From: Zhongshania aquatica
Lineage (GTDB): Bacteria > Pseudomonadota > Gammaproteobacteria > Pseudomonadales > Spongiibacteraceae
DNA: 64,000 nt
Assembly: GCF_027257955.1 (NCBI RefSeq)
Contig: NZ_JANZNQ010000002.1
Span: forward strand, 1-64,000
Direction: 5' to 3'
A program made the translations under genes and the position numbers. The notes under the pieces were generated by a model. It saw only the letters and a list, made by a program, of their open reading frames with translations. It was not told the origin of the DNA and made no database searches. This document shows, piece by piece, positions 1 through 9,422 of this stretch (the first letter of the stretch is position 1; each line of letters opens with the position of its first letter).

Positions 1-1
1 A

Positions 2-88
2 GAGTATGCAACCGAGTGGCTTTGGTTTTACAATCATGAACGCCCCCATAAAGCCAACAATGGGAAGCCACCATTGATGGCTGCTTAA
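2..88 (+). CDS. IS3-family transposase (OrfB), C-terminal end entering from left edge
   Basis: The first 29 codons read as the tail of an IS3-family OrfB integrase: the WLWFYNHERPHKANNGKPPL stretch matches the conserved C-terminal block of that family, and TAA follows at 86-88. Only the end of the gene is in the window, so its integrity cannot be judged. The terminal inverted repeat should lie just after the stop, roughly 90-110, but I cannot define it from one end. The element ends immediately beside the cas6f/ParD-like side of the CRISPR-Cas locus. Confidence 0.75.
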   Translation, partial: EYATEWLWFYNHERPHKANNGKPPLMAA

Positions 89-103
89 CTTCTACTTTGA
101 GCA

Positions 104-274
104 TCAGCTAAAAATGGGAGGATTACCGGGGTTAATCGACGAGGAAACCGATCGCCCCAACTCCGCCCAATATTCAATTTGCTCGGCAGTACTGCGATGG
201 AAGCGTTTGGCGGTGGATTCGGCTGCCTGCATTAAATCCTGCTGCAAGCGAATGGGGGATGCGGCCTTAGCCAT
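104..274 (-). CDS. ParD-like antitoxin (TA_system antitoxin, PF11903-type)
   Basis: A 56-residue protein with the pattern of the ParD-like antitoxin family: a short basic N-terminus, then an alpha-helical stretch ending in STAEQIEYWAELGRSV. The QIEYWAELG block is the most recognisable part. I chose the ATG at 272-274 because AAAGGAG lies about 8 bases upstream; an in-frame ATG ten codons earlier has no such site. No ParE-like toxin gene is seen on either side: cas6f lies upstream and the IS3 end downstream, so it is solitary here or has lost its partner. A 39-bp palindrome lies just upstream and is a reasonable candidate operator. Function in this genome is inferred from family resemblance only. 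Confidence 0.6.
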   Translation of the reverse strand: MAKAASPIRLQQDLMQAAESTAKRFHRSTAEQIEYWAELGRSVSSSINPGNPPIFS

Positions 275-296
275 GATCAAGCTCCTTTCAAACTGG

Positions 297-335
297 ATAG
301 GCACAATAGTAGCAGATTGCTACAATTGTGCCTAT
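297..335. promoter_or_regulatory. 39-bp near-perfect palindrome between cas6f and the ParD-like gene
   Basis: The arms ATAGGCACAAT and ATTGTGCCTAT are perfectly complementary. Inside them GTAGCA pairs with TGCTAC, leaving mismatches only at 308/324 and 315/317. In all 17 of 19 possible pairs match around a centre at 316. It begins 5 bases after the cas6f stop and ends about 10 bases before the ribosome-binding site of the ParD-like gene. It could be an operator for antitoxin autoregulation or an RNA hairpin separating the two genes. There is no U-tract on the minus strand, so a classical terminator is less likely. Confidence 0.6.
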
Positions 336-340
336 TGCCT

Positions 341-892
341 TCAAAACCAAGGAACGGTGGCGGTTTTGGAGAGGCCAAACTGGTCAAACTCACCAGCAAT
401 CGGGTTGTCGAGCAGAGGCCCGAACTCGATATAGCGTCTATGCTTGTGGCCGTTTGAACCACTTTGCAGCTCTAGGTAAGGATTATCCAAACCTTTGGTG
501 AACATCTTAGTCTTGTAGTTTTTTACTTCCTCTTCCGTGATCGTGCCGCGTTTTAACAGCCGGTTTAGTTTCGACAAACTCATCGTGGTTTGCTTGCGCG
601 ACACGATGCGAAACTTCGAGCCCGCAGGTACGGGGGTAATGTCGTTGACTTTGCAATAACCTTTCATACCGCCGATCCAATCCAAACCCTGCAAATTGTT
701 CAACACTGGTTCTTCACCGTAAATGCGCAAAACGTTACCCAACGTAACCTCATATTTAGGAAAGCTAATGCCGATATTGGTTGAGTTTAAATCGCACAGC
801 GCTTTATGAAATTTGGTGTAGATGGCATTAAGAAGCCGATTGAGCGGCATCTCTGGGTCTGGTTTGATAGAAATTTCAATATAACTATCCAT
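341..892 (-). CDS. cas6f: Cas6f (Csy4) crRNA endoribonuclease
   Basis: At 183 residues it is the usual length for Cas6f, which cuts the repeat hairpin of pre-crRNA and stays bound to the 3' handle of the crRNA. The catalytic histidine of the family falls exactly at residue 29 (TKFHKALCD). A basic helix, SKLNRLLKRG, matches the arginine-rich RNA-binding helix, and the LELQSGSNG block near the C-terminus corresponds to the conserved serine region. A strong site, AGGAGGAG, lies 5 bases before the ATG. It is the last gene of the cas operon, 8 bases after cas5fv. No repeats for it to process are visible in this window. Confidence 0.93.
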   Translation of the reverse strand: MDSYIEISIKPDPEMPLNRLLNAIYTKFHKALCDLNSTNIGISFPKYEVTLGNVLRIYGEEPVLNNLQGLDWIGGMKGYCKVNDITPVPAGSKFRIVSRKQTTMSLSKLNRLLKRGTITEEEVKNYKTKMFTKGLDNPYLELQSGSNGHKHRRYIEFGPLLDNPIAGEFDQFGLSKTATVPWF

Positions 893-900
893 AACTCCTC

Positions 901-1956
901 CTAAACGCGAATATTTGAAACATACGCAAGCCCTTTTTTACCAAGGTAAAAAGGGGACACTCCCGCATTTTCGATAAGTGATCTAATTTCTTGCCCCTTA
1001 TCTCGGTCGACGTTTATCGAAATTTCTAATTGACCACAAGCTTTAGTCATCATTGAAGTTACCTCACCCTGGCCTTTTATTTTTTCTTTTTTAAGGTATG
1101 GATTGCCGTAAACCTTCTTCTTACCTTGAGTAAAACTGGCCATGAAATCTTTCGGTGTTAAACCTGCCACAGAAAATCCCTTAATGTTGCCTTCTATGTT
1201 TACTCCCTGCTCATTCAGCCTTACAAGCTTCAAATACAATGTCGAACAATATATAGCTCTAATATCTACTTTATCTTCCTTAATGTATTCAATATCAGAA
1301 AAACTCTTCTGCATACTTGGAAAAAGCTCTTTTAACTTGTTATTAGTCCTACTTTCATTAAAAGTCCCAATGGCCTCAAGTACGTTATCCTCAGTCAGAC
1401 CCAGCTGATCAACTTTGTTGAGAGTAATAGCTTTAAGGCTATTGAATCGCTCAATAATCTTCCTAGGATCAAGATCTACATCACCTATATGTTCTACATT
1501 GTTAACTATAAAATCGATCAACCCATTCAAATCAATAAAAGCTAAATTCCACAGCCCATTAGAAAAGTCGGATTTAAACAACCAGTGGTTCGTGTTGATT
1601 GGCCCCGTATATGCCTCTCTGTCATAACTGCCTGCCATATTTCTTATATATGTGATTTCATTAGAAAATATAGGTTTATCTACAAATGTTACCAACTCCT
1701 CTAGACCTTTTAGAAAATATGAGTCACTCTGTTGCGACTGATATAATTTTCTTTGATCTCCGACTAGCCTACAAAGCACACCAAACACTGTTTGCTTAGT
1801 GACACCTACCGCTTTATAGCTATCCGGCTTTTTACGATCATTTAAACTAGAGCTTGCCGCTATAAAAGTTCTTCCGCTTCTTGGCAAAGGTTCATTATTA
1901 TTACCATCTAAGAACGAGTTACGCCAAGAAGAGTCATATTCAATTACGATTTTCAT
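901..1956 (-). CDS. cas5fv: Cas5fv, I-F2 (I-Fv) Cascade subunit replacing the large subunit
   Basis: A 351-residue protein closely resembling Cas5fv of the minimal I-Fv system of Shewanella putrefaciens. It shares the opening MKIVIEYDSSWRNSFL, the GDQRKLYQ block, the C-terminal KIKGQGEVTSMMTKACGQLE and the ending KKGLAYVSNI. In that characterised system Cas5fv caps the 5' handle of the crRNA and carries an inserted domain that recognises the PAM, doing the job of the missing Cas8 large subunit. The gene follows cas7fv after 9 bases with a GTAGGAG site. No cas8f-like gene is present anywhere in the locus, which fits this subtype. Confidence 0.93.
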   Translation of the reverse strand: MKIVIEYDSSWRNSFLDGNNNEPLPRSGRTFIAASSSLNDRKKPDSYKAVGVTKQTVFGVLCRLVGDQRKLYQSQQSDSYFLKGLEELVTFVDKPIFSNEITYIRNMAGSYDREAYTGPINTNHWLFKSDFSNGLWNLAFIDLNGLIDFIVNNVEHIGDVDLDPRKIIERFNSLKAITLNKVDQLGLTEDNVLEAIGTFNESRTNNKLKELFPSMQKSFSDIEYIKEDKVDIRAIYCSTLYLKLVRLNEQGVNIEGNIKGFSVAGLTPKDFMASFTQGKKKVYGNPYLKKEKIKGQGEVTSMMTKACGQLEISINVDRDKGQEIRSLIENAGVSPFYLGKKGLAYVSNIRV

Positions 1957-1965
1957 ATACCGCTC

Positions 1966-2940
1966 CTACTTTGCGTAAAAATACTTTGCAAACTCATTTT
2001 GCGGCTCGCTAACAATCTCGGATTCGTTACGTTTTATACGCATCATTTTATTGCTATCGTTATAATCGACAGTGATTTCATCTATATACATGTAGCCTTT
2101 TGCTTGACGAATGCTTAAGTCTGATAAGCGCGTCAAAATTTCTTCAACTAAAGATTGAATAGCATCATCATTGAGTAAAATTCCACATTCACCTTCTTCG
2201 AAAATAGTTCCTCTTCGTACATAATTTTTATGGTAAGTCGCAACAGGCTTTAAATTGGCATTTAGTGACTGAACAAATTCTTGGACTAAAGCGGCAACTT
2301 CTTCGCCTTGTCCTTCCATTACCACCATGCTGGCACGATCAAACTTCTTATCGAGTGAAATGAACTGTAATTGCTCGATACTTATAGATCCATATGAAAT
2401 ATAAAAGGTGTCACCAAACGTCGTCTTGGAAAAGTGTGAATTGCTTTTCTTTTCTTTTCCGTCGTCATCTAACTCTTTAGCTTTAGTGCCTGAACGTCCC
2501 ATTTGTTCGAAATTACCGTTGCCGAGTTGATCAACGAAGTCTTCGATAAGAAGCGGGCTTGTCCTCTTACATTGACTAGATGGAACTACATACCCTCGAA
2601 CTAGGCCTGTAATTGAAGCCAATACTTTTTCTAGGTTTTTCTCCTTAGCGCTATGCAGGTCATATGCTTGATCTCTAAACAAATGATGCCGTATACAGTT
2701 TTGACTTATATACATAGGGTTTTTCTTAAAATCTATATCTGTAGGGTCTTTTTTTAATTTATAACCTTTTTCACTTAATTCACCTGTCATGTTTGTATAA
2801 CCACGTAATTTAGGCAAGCTATGATTGTCTACAATCTTCCCATCACTTTGTAATGTTGTCGGCCCATTCCAGTTCACCACTCCGTGTCCTAATGCCGTAA
2901 TCTTAAAATCAACACTTTTAATACCAGTTACTTTTTCCAT
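1966..2940 (-). CDS. cas7fv: Cas7fv, I-F2 (I-Fv) Cascade backbone subunit
   Basis: A 324-residue protein recognisable as the Csy3/Cas7-like backbone protein of I-F variant systems: an N-terminal [19 protein letters not shown], a central [11 protein letters not shown] and a [21 protein letters not shown] block. Several copies line the crRNA spacer to form the helical backbone of the interference complex. It starts 3 bases after the end of cas2-3 and is 9 bases before cas5fv, so the three are almost certainly co-translated. The order cas1, cas2-3, cas7fv, cas5fv, cas6f is the known I-F2 order, except for the extra rhuM-like gene. Confidence 0.9.
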   Translation of the reverse strand: MEKVTGIKSVDFKITALGHGVVNWNGPTTLQSDGKIVDNHSLPKLRGYTNMTGELSEKGYKLKKDPTDIDFKKNPMYISQNCIRHHLFRDQAYDLHSAKEKNLEKVLASITGLVRGYVVPSSQCKRTSPLLIEDFVDQLGNGNFEQMGRSGTKAKELDDDGKEKKSNSHFSKTTFGDTFYISYGSISIEQLQFISLDKKFDRASMVVMEGQGEEVAALVQEFVQSLNANLKPVATYHKNYVRRGTIFEEGECGILLNDDAIQSLVEEILTRLSDLSIRQAKGYMYIDEITVDYNDSNKMMRIKRNESEIVSEPQNEFAKYFYAK

Positions 2941-2943
2941 CTT

Positions 2944-5880
2944 TTATTCCTCGTCTTCTGTGGCTTGATTGATTTGTTTAATTGATATTGCACCTATGGG
3001 TTGTTTGTCACAAACCGCATAATAAATTGCGTGACTATGCCTTGCACTGTCACCACCTACTTGTAGTAAATCACTGCCCGTATAACTCAAATAAATAGGC
3101 GATTCTGGATCGCGCGCTTCATTTAACAACGTATTATCGTTATAAGATTTAGCTCCTCCCATTATGTTATGGTGTTTTTTAAACATGTGTGCCAGTAGGT
3201 CTTTATCACTTTGTCCATAACCACGAATGGCATTACTTGAATAGGTCAAATTATCAATATCGCTATCATCATCCAATGGCATCGGATATGCGTACTCATT
3301 GAGAAAGTTAATTTTTTCAGGATTACTCAAATCAACAACAGCGAGTTGAACAAAACGATTATCACCTCTTAAAGATCCTTTGCTGATCTTGCTACGCTTC
3401 TGATCTTTATTTTTCTTTGGCTGAACCACGATCGGGTCAATCACTTTGGCATTTATCTTATTAACACTTTCTTTTAGTGCTGCAACCAAATCACTTTCAA
3501 TAAAACGCCTGGTACTGTCTGAGCAATGAAATGCATGATAAAGCTGGTAAATTTCTGGCAAAGTGAACGTGTCGCCATCAAGAGAGTTTAATAAAAACTG
3601 GTACCACTCTCGAACCGACTTGAGAACATACATTTTTGATAAAAAACGGGACGCTGGGCTGTTACCTTTTGCGTTTGCAATAGATTCAGGTACAGCAAGG
3701 GTATAGACATTTACCTCGTCGTTTTCGCCAAAGCGATCTAAACGGCCTAAGCGCTGTAAACAATCTTCGGCGCTGGTAATCTCAGCCACCATAGCATCAC
3801 AGCTGATATTCAAAGAAGCTTGTACTATGGGACCACTGCGCAATACATCGAATTTGCGTGAGCCACCACGCTTATAAGATTCAAACACTTCTTCAAACCA
3901 CTTTTGTTTATCGCTTTTAATAAATTTGGAATGCAGTAATACAGCGTTCTCATTGTACTGATTAGCTATGAAGCTATTTTGTGCTGTAAGCGCCATATTA
4001 CTAATAACGAAAGTATACCCAGTTTGCGGCGTAAATAATGGATTGGAGGTATCTAGCAAGCTGTCATCAAATACCTTAAATTCAAGCTGGTACTGGCTTC
4101 GGTTAAATGACGGCATTACTTTGATATCATCCTTATGAATTCCAAGTAACTGCTCAACAAAGACATAATGTGGCGTGGCTGACACCAACAAGGTATTTGC
4201 ATGTTGCTCTTGCATTTTTTTCGCCGCAATGAGTTCTGCAAACAGTAAGTTAAACGCAGGCATATTGACATATTCATGGAATTCATCAAATACGATATGG
4301 GCGTTTAAGAAATCGATCAAGGTATTAGCTTTAGTATGACTGATCACTGAGCCAAGTATTTGATCTATGGTGGTGATAATAATGTCACCAGAAAAGTTTT
4401 CACCCTCTGGTATCGGGTTGTCCCATTGATTATGAAACTTAAATTCGCCGGTATTGATCTCAATTGTGCTATTTGGCAAATATTGTTCTGAAGTCAGCTC
4501 ATAAAACAAACCTTGGCAAACTTGCACTCTTGGGCACACCCAGATAATTTTCTTTGCACCCTTTAGTTTTGCCCATTCCAAGGCAATTTTAGTTTTACCA
4601 CATCCAGCAGCACCGGCTAAAACGGCTACATCCTCTGTCGTCGTGAGCTGCTTAGCTATCTCGTGTTGTTTTAAACTGCGGTCACTATTAGGAAAAAAAG
4701 AGGCCAGACAAGTCTCTATTTCAGAGCTTATCGCCGAATCAACATCAAGTAGCTCATCAACCATTTCATCAAGAGAACGATTCAATATTGCCTCGTGCAA
4801 TTCACTTGCTGATAGTGCTGAAATCAACCTGTCTGCAGTTATCACACAAGCACGCACAATATTATTGAACGCATTGGTTTTAACATTACCGCTATTAGCG
4901 GCTACCGACTCCTCTAATTCATATTCTTTGTAACTGGGTAAAGCTGGCGCGTCAGGTAAACCGCCTTCCATATCATCTAAAACCTGAACGACAAAAGCCT
5001 TCTCCAGTGATGTTATATCCAGCTCACGGTACTTTTTATCAATTCCTGCAACTTGTTTAAGCAAAGACTGAGATCGCTCCACAATATCACTCAGTGCAAT
5101 ATTTTTTTGATTTGAGATGAGTTTTTTGCAAATATCTTTGTAAGTCGTAAAACTATTTTTATCTTTACGATATGGCTTGGCGTGATGCCAATATATGGCA
5201 TGTTTAATTGAGCGTTTATTAGCTGGATTTATTGCCTTTAATTCTGGCCCATCTAAAAAATGATAAAGCAACAGTGAAATTTCATTATGTCTTGGATGTT
5301 TTTCAAAACTGAATTTGGCATCATCAATATGCTGACCATCATCGGCGATAAAACCTTGCTTTTTCGGATTTATCACCCAAGATTGAAATATCGGGTCAAT
5401 TTTACCAAGATCGTGTAAACAACCAGCAATAAAATTAGCTATCGTAAACTGCGGCGCTTCAGGAAACAGCTTTCTATGTAATTGCTCCGCGAAATAACCT
5501 ACTGCGAATAGATGCTCAGATAGTGGTTGCAACTTAGTATTGGCATACATTACTCCAGCTTTAGGCTTGTTTGTTATGACATCCATAAAAACCTCTTGTC
5601 CAGTTGTATTCACAGGCACCGCTCCCGCGCTATTAAACTTCTGTCTATTCCCCACCACCCAAACCAACTCACTCCTCGCCCTGCTCCTAATCCAGTGACA
5701 ACTTACTGCCGTATTTTTAGTGGCGGTCTTGCGCAACAGCTTTTTAACTGCCAATAAACCCTCTTGGGTAATCACGGTTTGCCATGTGTTATCCCCAATA
5801 CGGTCAGCAAAGGCATCGAGCACCCGTCTGCTGCGGGTTATGGCCTTTTTATCGCATTGGCTTACAAAGGTGACCATCAT
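2944..5880 (-). CDS. cas3: Cas2-Cas3 fusion (Cas2 + HD nuclease + SF2 helicase)
   Basis: A 978-residue protein. Residues 1 to about 90 are the Cas2 domain typical of I-F systems ([20 protein letters not shown], then [12 protein letters not shown]). The HD nuclease follows, with HDLGKID near residue 155 and later histidines in KHPRHNE and YWHHAKP. The helicase has a Walker A motif in [13 protein letters not shown], a DEFH box in [10 protein letters not shown], motif III VSATP and the [10 protein letters not shown] arginine motif. It should unwind and degrade DNA recruited by Cascade, and its Cas2 part should act with Cas1 in adaptation. Its ATG overlaps the stop of the rhuM-like gene (ATGA). 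Every motif I checked is intact. Confidence 0.95.
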   Translation of the reverse strand: MMVTFVSQCDKKAITRSRRVLDAFADRIGDNTWQTVITQEGLLAVKKLLRKTATKNTAVSCHWIRSRARSELVWVVGNRQKFNSAGAVPVNTTGQEVFMDVITNKPKAGVMYANTKLQPLSEHLFAVGYFAEQLHRKLFPEAPQFTIANFIAGCLHDLGKIDPIFQSWVINPKKQGFIADDGQHIDDAKFSFEKHPRHNEISLLLYHFLDGPELKAINPANKRSIKHAIYWHHAKPYRKDKNSFTTYKDICKKLISNQKNIALSDIVERSQSLLKQVAGIDKKYRELDITSLEKAFVVQVLDDMEGGLPDAPALPSYKEYELEESVAANSGNVKTNAFNNIVRACVITADRLISALSASELHEAILNRSLDEMVDELLDVDSAISSEIETCLASFFPNSDRSLKQHEIAKQLTTTEDVAVLAGAAGCGKTKIALEWAKLKGAKKIIWVCPRVQVCQGLFYELTSEQYLPNSTIEINTGEFKFHNQWDNPIPEGENFSGDIIITTIDQILGSVISHTKANTLIDFLNAHIVFDEFHEYVNMPAFNLLFAELIAAKKMQEQHANTLLVSATPHYVFVEQLLGIHKDDIKVMPSFNRSQYQLEFKVFDDSLLDTSNPLFTPQTGYTFVISNMALTAQNSFIANQYNENAVLLHSKFIKSDKQKWFEEVFESYKRGGSRKFDVLRSGPIVQASLNISCDAMVAEITSAEDCLQRLGRLDRFGENDEVNVYTLAVPESIANAKGNSPASRFLSKMYVLKSVREWYQFLLNSLDGDTFTLPEIYQLYHAFHCSDSTRRFIESDLVAALKESVNKINAKVIDPIVVQPKKNKDQKRSKISKGSLRGDNRFVQLAVVDLSNPEKINFLNEYAYPMPLDDDSDIDNLTYSSNAIRGYGQSDKDLLAHMFKKHHNIMGGAKSYNDNTLLNEARDPESPIYLSYTGSDLLQVGGDSARHSHAIYYAVCDKQPIGAISIKQINQATEDEE

Positions 5881-6605
5881 GACCGCTCACCTCCCCCAGC
5901 CAGCATGTTTATGATCAATCGAATGATGGTTTCTTTTTGTTGAGGTCTGGATTCAGCAACTAACAGGGTGAGTGCCGCCAAGCCAGTATCGTTTATGCAG
6001 GGTTGGCCATAATGATTCAACAAACGGTCGTTGCGGTGGAGAAAATCCACGAATAAAAACGCACCGCTTCGCTTATAGCGTTGTAACCAAAGGAAAGATT
6101 GGGTGTAACGGCTGATAATGTCGACCAAGCCACGACCCGATGCGGTGGTCAGTTCCGGTGAACGGGCAGCGGCTTGAATCAGCTTAATAGCCTGCTCCAG
6201 CTCAGCTGCGTTCTGCTCGAAACGGCGGCGGTCAATACTGTAGCCCTGCACCAGATAATCCCGCAGGCGCTGGGTGGCCCAGATGCGAAATTGAGTCCCT
6301 TTTTTTGAGTTAACCCGATATCCAATAGAGATGATCATATCCAAATTGTAGTGATCTATCTCCCGGCTTACCTGACGATTACCCTCCTGACGAACTGTCC
6401 GGAATTTCCGGATAGTTGCCTCAGACGCTATTAGCTCTTGTTCTTTGTATATGTTTTTGGCGTGCTCATTGATGGTTCGCACGTCTTTATCAAATAGCTC
6501 TGCCATTTGCGACTGAGACAACCAAATAGTTTCACGATCAAAACGGACTTCGATTTGAGCCTGGCCATCGGCGGTTTCAAAAATCTCTATTTGCTGCTCA
6601 TTCAT
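5877..6605 (-). CDS. RhuM-family protein with truncated Fic domain, inside the cas operon
   Basis: A 242-residue RhuM-family (virulence RhuM) protein. The N-terminal half is intact: [13 protein letters not shown], then [14 protein letters not shown] and [17 protein letters not shown]. Compared with the 330-residue paralogue at 41284-42276 it lacks the equivalent of residues 175-267. The sequence runs from LQRY (174-177) straight into KRSG (178-181), losing the HPxxDGN half of the Fic motif but keeping the KR(T/S)G-FLF tail and the C-terminal [16 protein letters not shown] block. Fic catalysis is therefore not expected. It overlaps cas1 by 8 bases and cas2-3 by 4, so it is translationally coupled to both. 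RhuM is not a core I-F2 gene. Its role here is unknown; regulation or DNA binding by the N-terminal part is possible. Confidence 0.88.
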   Translation of the reverse strand: MNEQQIEIFETADGQAQIEVRFDRETIWLSQSQMAELFDKDVRTINEHAKNIYKEQELIASEATIRKFRTVRQEGNRQVSREIDHYNLDMIISIGYRVNSKKGTQFRIWATQRLRDYLVQGYSIDRRRFEQNAAELEQAIKLIQAAARSPELTTASGRGLVDIISRYTQSFLWLQRYKRSGAFLFVDFLHRNDRLLNHYGQPCINDTGLAALTLLVAESRPQQKETIIRLIINMLAGGGERS

Positions 6606-7560
6606 TCGCGCTGCCTTCCCAATCGCCTTTCAAGGCAACACTTTTGACTTGCTCAAACATAAAATCCAAGGCCTTGTGCTGGGTAAAGGCTTGCAGACAC
6701 TGCTGACGGAATTCCTGTTCGGTAGCCTTTTCTTTGGCGCAGATAAAGGCCCACGGCAGGATGATGGCGTCTTTAATTAGATCGGCAATATCGAACACCA
6801 AGGCCCCGCGGCGGGTTTTACCGTGCATAACGGCAAAGCCGTGGGGAATGCCCAGTACCCAAAGGGTGGTAGCGGCTAGGCCGTAGGCGAGGTAATTGCC
6901 GTGGTTAAGAAAGGCATTGGCGGTATCGACCGCTTCGCGCTCACGTACAAAATCGCCGTATTGGCTGCGATTTGCCGCTATTTTGTACAATTGCTTAGTG
7001 AGCTGGGCCTCAATTTGTAATAACTCGCTGACTTTTCCCGCTTTTTCGGTTTTATTCAGGAAATTTTCAAGTGCCTGTGCAATATCGACGTCGTTGGCAT
7101 TGAAGCCCTCGCTCTTTAAATCGCGATCTTTATTCCAAACACTCTGTAAAAATTCAATTCTGGCTTGCTGGAACTGCCGGGCAACGATGAGTCGCTTGGC
7201 ATCATCAAACCAGAATTGCATCCAACCCTGCACATACTCGGTGGGACGATATTCACTTTGCGGGCTTAACCATTCAATTTCTGTCGCCATTAGCAGTGGT
7301 GTGCCACCCCCACCACAAAAGCCCACCATTACGCCGGCCGAGGCCAACATACGCATTGCTGCTTGGGTGAGCGAGGTACCGGTACCGAGCAAGAGGCAGG
7401 TGGTATTGGCGATGGGAATATTCCAGTACTGATTCTCGTTTTTCGCCTCGGTCAAATACAGCACACGACCGTCTTTCTGCATTACCCGGCATTTTTCGAG
7501 GTAATAGATATTCGCGCGTTTTGAATGCAGAATAGCTTTTAAGTCAGTGAGCTGTTCCAT
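6598..7560 (-). CDS. cas1: Cas1 integrase of subtype I-F
   Basis: A Cas1f protein of 320 residues, the usual length. It acts with Cas2 (here fused to Cas3) to insert new spacers. Recognisable blocks are LKAILHSKRANIYYLEKCRV at the start, VGFCGGGGTPLL, the HGFAVMHGKTRRG histidine region and FDIADLIKDA with the metal-binding aspartate. I prefer the ATG at 7558-7560 because AAGGAA lies 7 bases upstream; an in-frame ATG at 7584 would add eight residues with a poorer site. The stop overlaps the rhuM-like start in ATGAATGA. It is the first cas gene of the operon, about 150 bases after the SWIM gene on the same strand. Confidence 0.95.
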   Translation of the reverse strand: MEQLTDLKAILHSKRANIYYLEKCRVMQKDGRVLYLTEAKNENQYWNIPIANTTCLLLGTGTSLTQAAMRMLASAGVMVGFCGGGGTPLLMATEIEWLSPQSEYRPTEYVQGWMQFWFDDAKRLIVARQFQQARIEFLQSVWNKDRDLKSEGFNANDVDIAQALENFLNKTEKAGKVSELLQIEAQLTKQLYKIAANRSQYGDFVREREAVDTANAFLNHGNYLAYGLAATTLWVLGIPHGFAVMHGKTRRGALVFDIADLIKDAIILPWAFICAKEKATEQEFRQQCLQAFTQHKALDFMFEQVKSVALKGDWEGSANE

Positions 7561-7676
7561 CTCGTTTCCTTGCGTCACCCGCAAAACATGTCAATTGAAT
7601 ATCGCCGTAATTTTCAAAATCGTTGCACTCTTGTGCGTGAGAACCACTGTACCAAGCCCTTTGGTCAAAACGTGTC

Positions 7677-7692
7677 CTGGCGATATAGCCAG
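7677..7692. other. Short inverted repeat between SWIM gene and cas1
   Basis: CTGGC-GATATA-GCCAG forms a 5-bp stem about 25 bases after the stop of the SWIM gene. On the minus strand it is followed by GACACGTTTT, so it could be a weak terminator or a site near the cas promoter. The 157 bases between the two genes hold no further clear signal and no CRISPR repeats. Confidence 0.3.
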
Positions 7693-7717
7693 TACTTTTA
7701 GCTACTCACTTCTTTTC

Positions 7718-9409
7718 CTAAAATGCCTCTCTTAACCACTGGCAGAAATTCCGTTTGCGTTTAAATTCAACGAGTAAACCTTCGCACACCTGCTTCACTT
7801 GCGGCGCGTACTGCTTACCTGCAAGCTGTTCGGCGCGTTTGAGACAGTCAATAGCGTTTCGGTAGCCATCATTATTGCTTGCCTCAATAAACGCACGGGT
7901 GGCGCGGTAGAGCAAAGGGAGTAGCCGCTCAATTTGCTCGGCGTTGGCCGTGGCGATTTTCACCAATAAGTGTGGGGGTAGTTTGCCGGCTTCGGCTAGA
8001 TCGAGCGCCTGCGCAAATTCTTTAAAATAAAGATGGAGTTCGGCTACGGTGATGTCGGCTTTTTGCTGCCCGTAGAATTTGTTTTGATGGCTTACGGCTT
8101 GTTTGGCAAGTTCAATCGCGTTGCTGCGACTTTGCTTGTCATCTTTTTGGCCCTTAATGGCGACTATTTTTTTATAATGTTCAACACTTGGCCACTCAGC
8201 AAAACGCTGCCAAAGCAGTTTCACCACCGACGCGTAGTTTTCGGTGTACAACCAAAGCGCTATTTGATTATTTTCCAGCGCTGTCACGGCCGAAAAAGGT
8301 TTATTTTTTGCTGTTTCTGCACGCTTGCGCCACCACAGGGCTTGGTCAAACATATTGTGTTCAAGACAAAGGTTCGAAAGCTCAAGAAAATCGCTAAAGT
8401 CACAGGCGATTTTGGCATGCAGAGCAATAATCGCTTCGCTATCGTTGCGACGTATAGCCACGTTTTTGAGTGGGTATAGCAGGTGTAGGTAGTCACCTTG
8501 CGCTGCCCAGCCTTTTTCTTGTAACGGTGGCAAAGCATCCCAAGCGAGTTGAACCTTTGCGATAAAGGCTTGCATGCCCTCCTCTCCGAGCATGTCTTCG
8601 TACTCTTCTGGAATAGAAGGATAAAACTCAGATTCTGGCTGCATAAACAACGAAAATAGGTATGCCGCCAGGTCTGTTGCAGAGAATGCCGCAGCGCTAA
8701 GGGCGCGATCATGCCAACTTGCTAGGCGCTCTAGAGCATCAAAGCGAAAGCCGCCTGAATCGTCGATGGTGTCTAGCGCCCGATCTACCCTTGCAATGAC
8801 GTAATCGGTTAGCGCTAGGGCCTTATTCGCGGGTAAATCTGACATGACTGCCTCTAAACTGCTTAGCACGGCGTCGAGGCGGGCGAAGTAACCGCGCACT
8901 TGGGGGTAACTATGCAGGTGTTTGTTTAAGGGTGTTGCAGCGGTGATTTGCTTTTTAATGGCCTTGTCATTGAGTTTGCCGGCGGCCATATCGGCCTTGA
9001 TAGTGAGTTGTGCAAGGGCATTGCGGTCGTTTTGCAGTTGCTCAAGCAGCATCGCGACTAATTGCTGTTTGTCTAAGGCCATTAAATAGTTTGGCACGCG
9101 ATCTTTGGCGGTGCTGCTTTGCAAGGTCTTATCCTGCTCAAGCTGGTCGCGATATACCAAGGCTGTGGCAACGCAGTGTTTACAAAAATCAAAGCCTTCT
9201 GAGGCTGGACAATCGCAACTGCCTTCAAATAACTTGCCGGTGTGTTTAAGCGTCACCTGGTAAATCTCATTACCCTCAACTTGAGCAACAATGGCTTTAC
9301 CCTTTAAACGTAATTCGCCGACACGACCTTGTTGATAATAAGCAAAGCCGCGTTTGAAGCTGGCACCTCCCGCCAACTGTATGAGTAACTCATCGCTAAT
9401 TTCTCGCAT
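7718..9409 (-). CDS. SWIM zinc-finger protein
   Basis: A protein of about 563 residues with a SWIM zinc finger (CxC...CxH) near the N-terminus: C65, C67, C76 and H78 counting from MREIS, in the block SCDCPASEGFDFCKHC. The rest is helical, repeat-like sequence without a catalytic motif I recognise. SWIM fingers bind DNA or proteins. A GTG at 9445 would give 12 more residues and overlap the upstream WYL gene; the ATG at 9409 leaves 13 bases between them. Neither has a clear ribosome-binding site. WYL regulator and SWIM protein side by side suggest a two-gene unit, and it lies directly before cas1 on the same strand. Any role in CRISPR control is inference. Confidence 0.8.
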   Translation of the reverse strand: MREISDELLIQLAGGASFKRGFAYYQQGRVGELRLKGKAIVAQVEGNEIYQVTLKHTGKLFEGSCDCPASEGFDFCKHCVATALVYRDQLEQDKTLQSSTAKDRVPNYLMALDKQQLVAMLLEQLQNDRNALAQLTIKADMAAGKLNDKAIKKQITAATPLNKHLHSYPQVRGYFARLDAVLSSLEAVMSDLPANKALALTDYVIARVDRALDTIDDSGGFRFDALERLASWHDRALSAAAFSATDLAAYLFSLFMQPESEFYPSIPEEYEDMLGEEGMQAFIAKVQLAWDALPPLQEKGWAAQGDYLHLLYPLKNVAIRRNDSEAIIALHAKIACDFSDFLELSNLCLEHNMFDQALWWRKRAETAKNKPFSAVTALENNQIALWLYTENYASVVKLLWQRFAEWPSVEHYKKIVAIKGQKDDKQSRSNAIELAKQAVSHQNKFYGQQKADITVAELHLYFKEFAQALDLAEAGKLPPHLLVKIATANAEQIERLLPLLYRATRAFIEASNNDGYRNAIDCLKRAEQLAGKQYAPQVKQVCEGLLVEFKRKRNFCQWLREAF

Positions 9410-9422
9410 AATTGTGCAGGTA

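Noticed and set aside
305-340. Degenerate CRISPR repeat beside cas6f
   Set aside because: The inverted repeat here is longer than a repeat hairpin, occurs once and does not resemble the I-F 28-mer. There is no spacer periodicity.
2944-5880. A missing cas8 as evidence of a broken system
   Set aside because: I-F2 systems naturally lack Cas8; the Cas5fv present here is the substitute.
7561-7717. CRISPR array or leader between the SWIM gene and cas1
   Set aside because: Only 157 bases, with no direct repeats. One 5-bp stem is the only structure.
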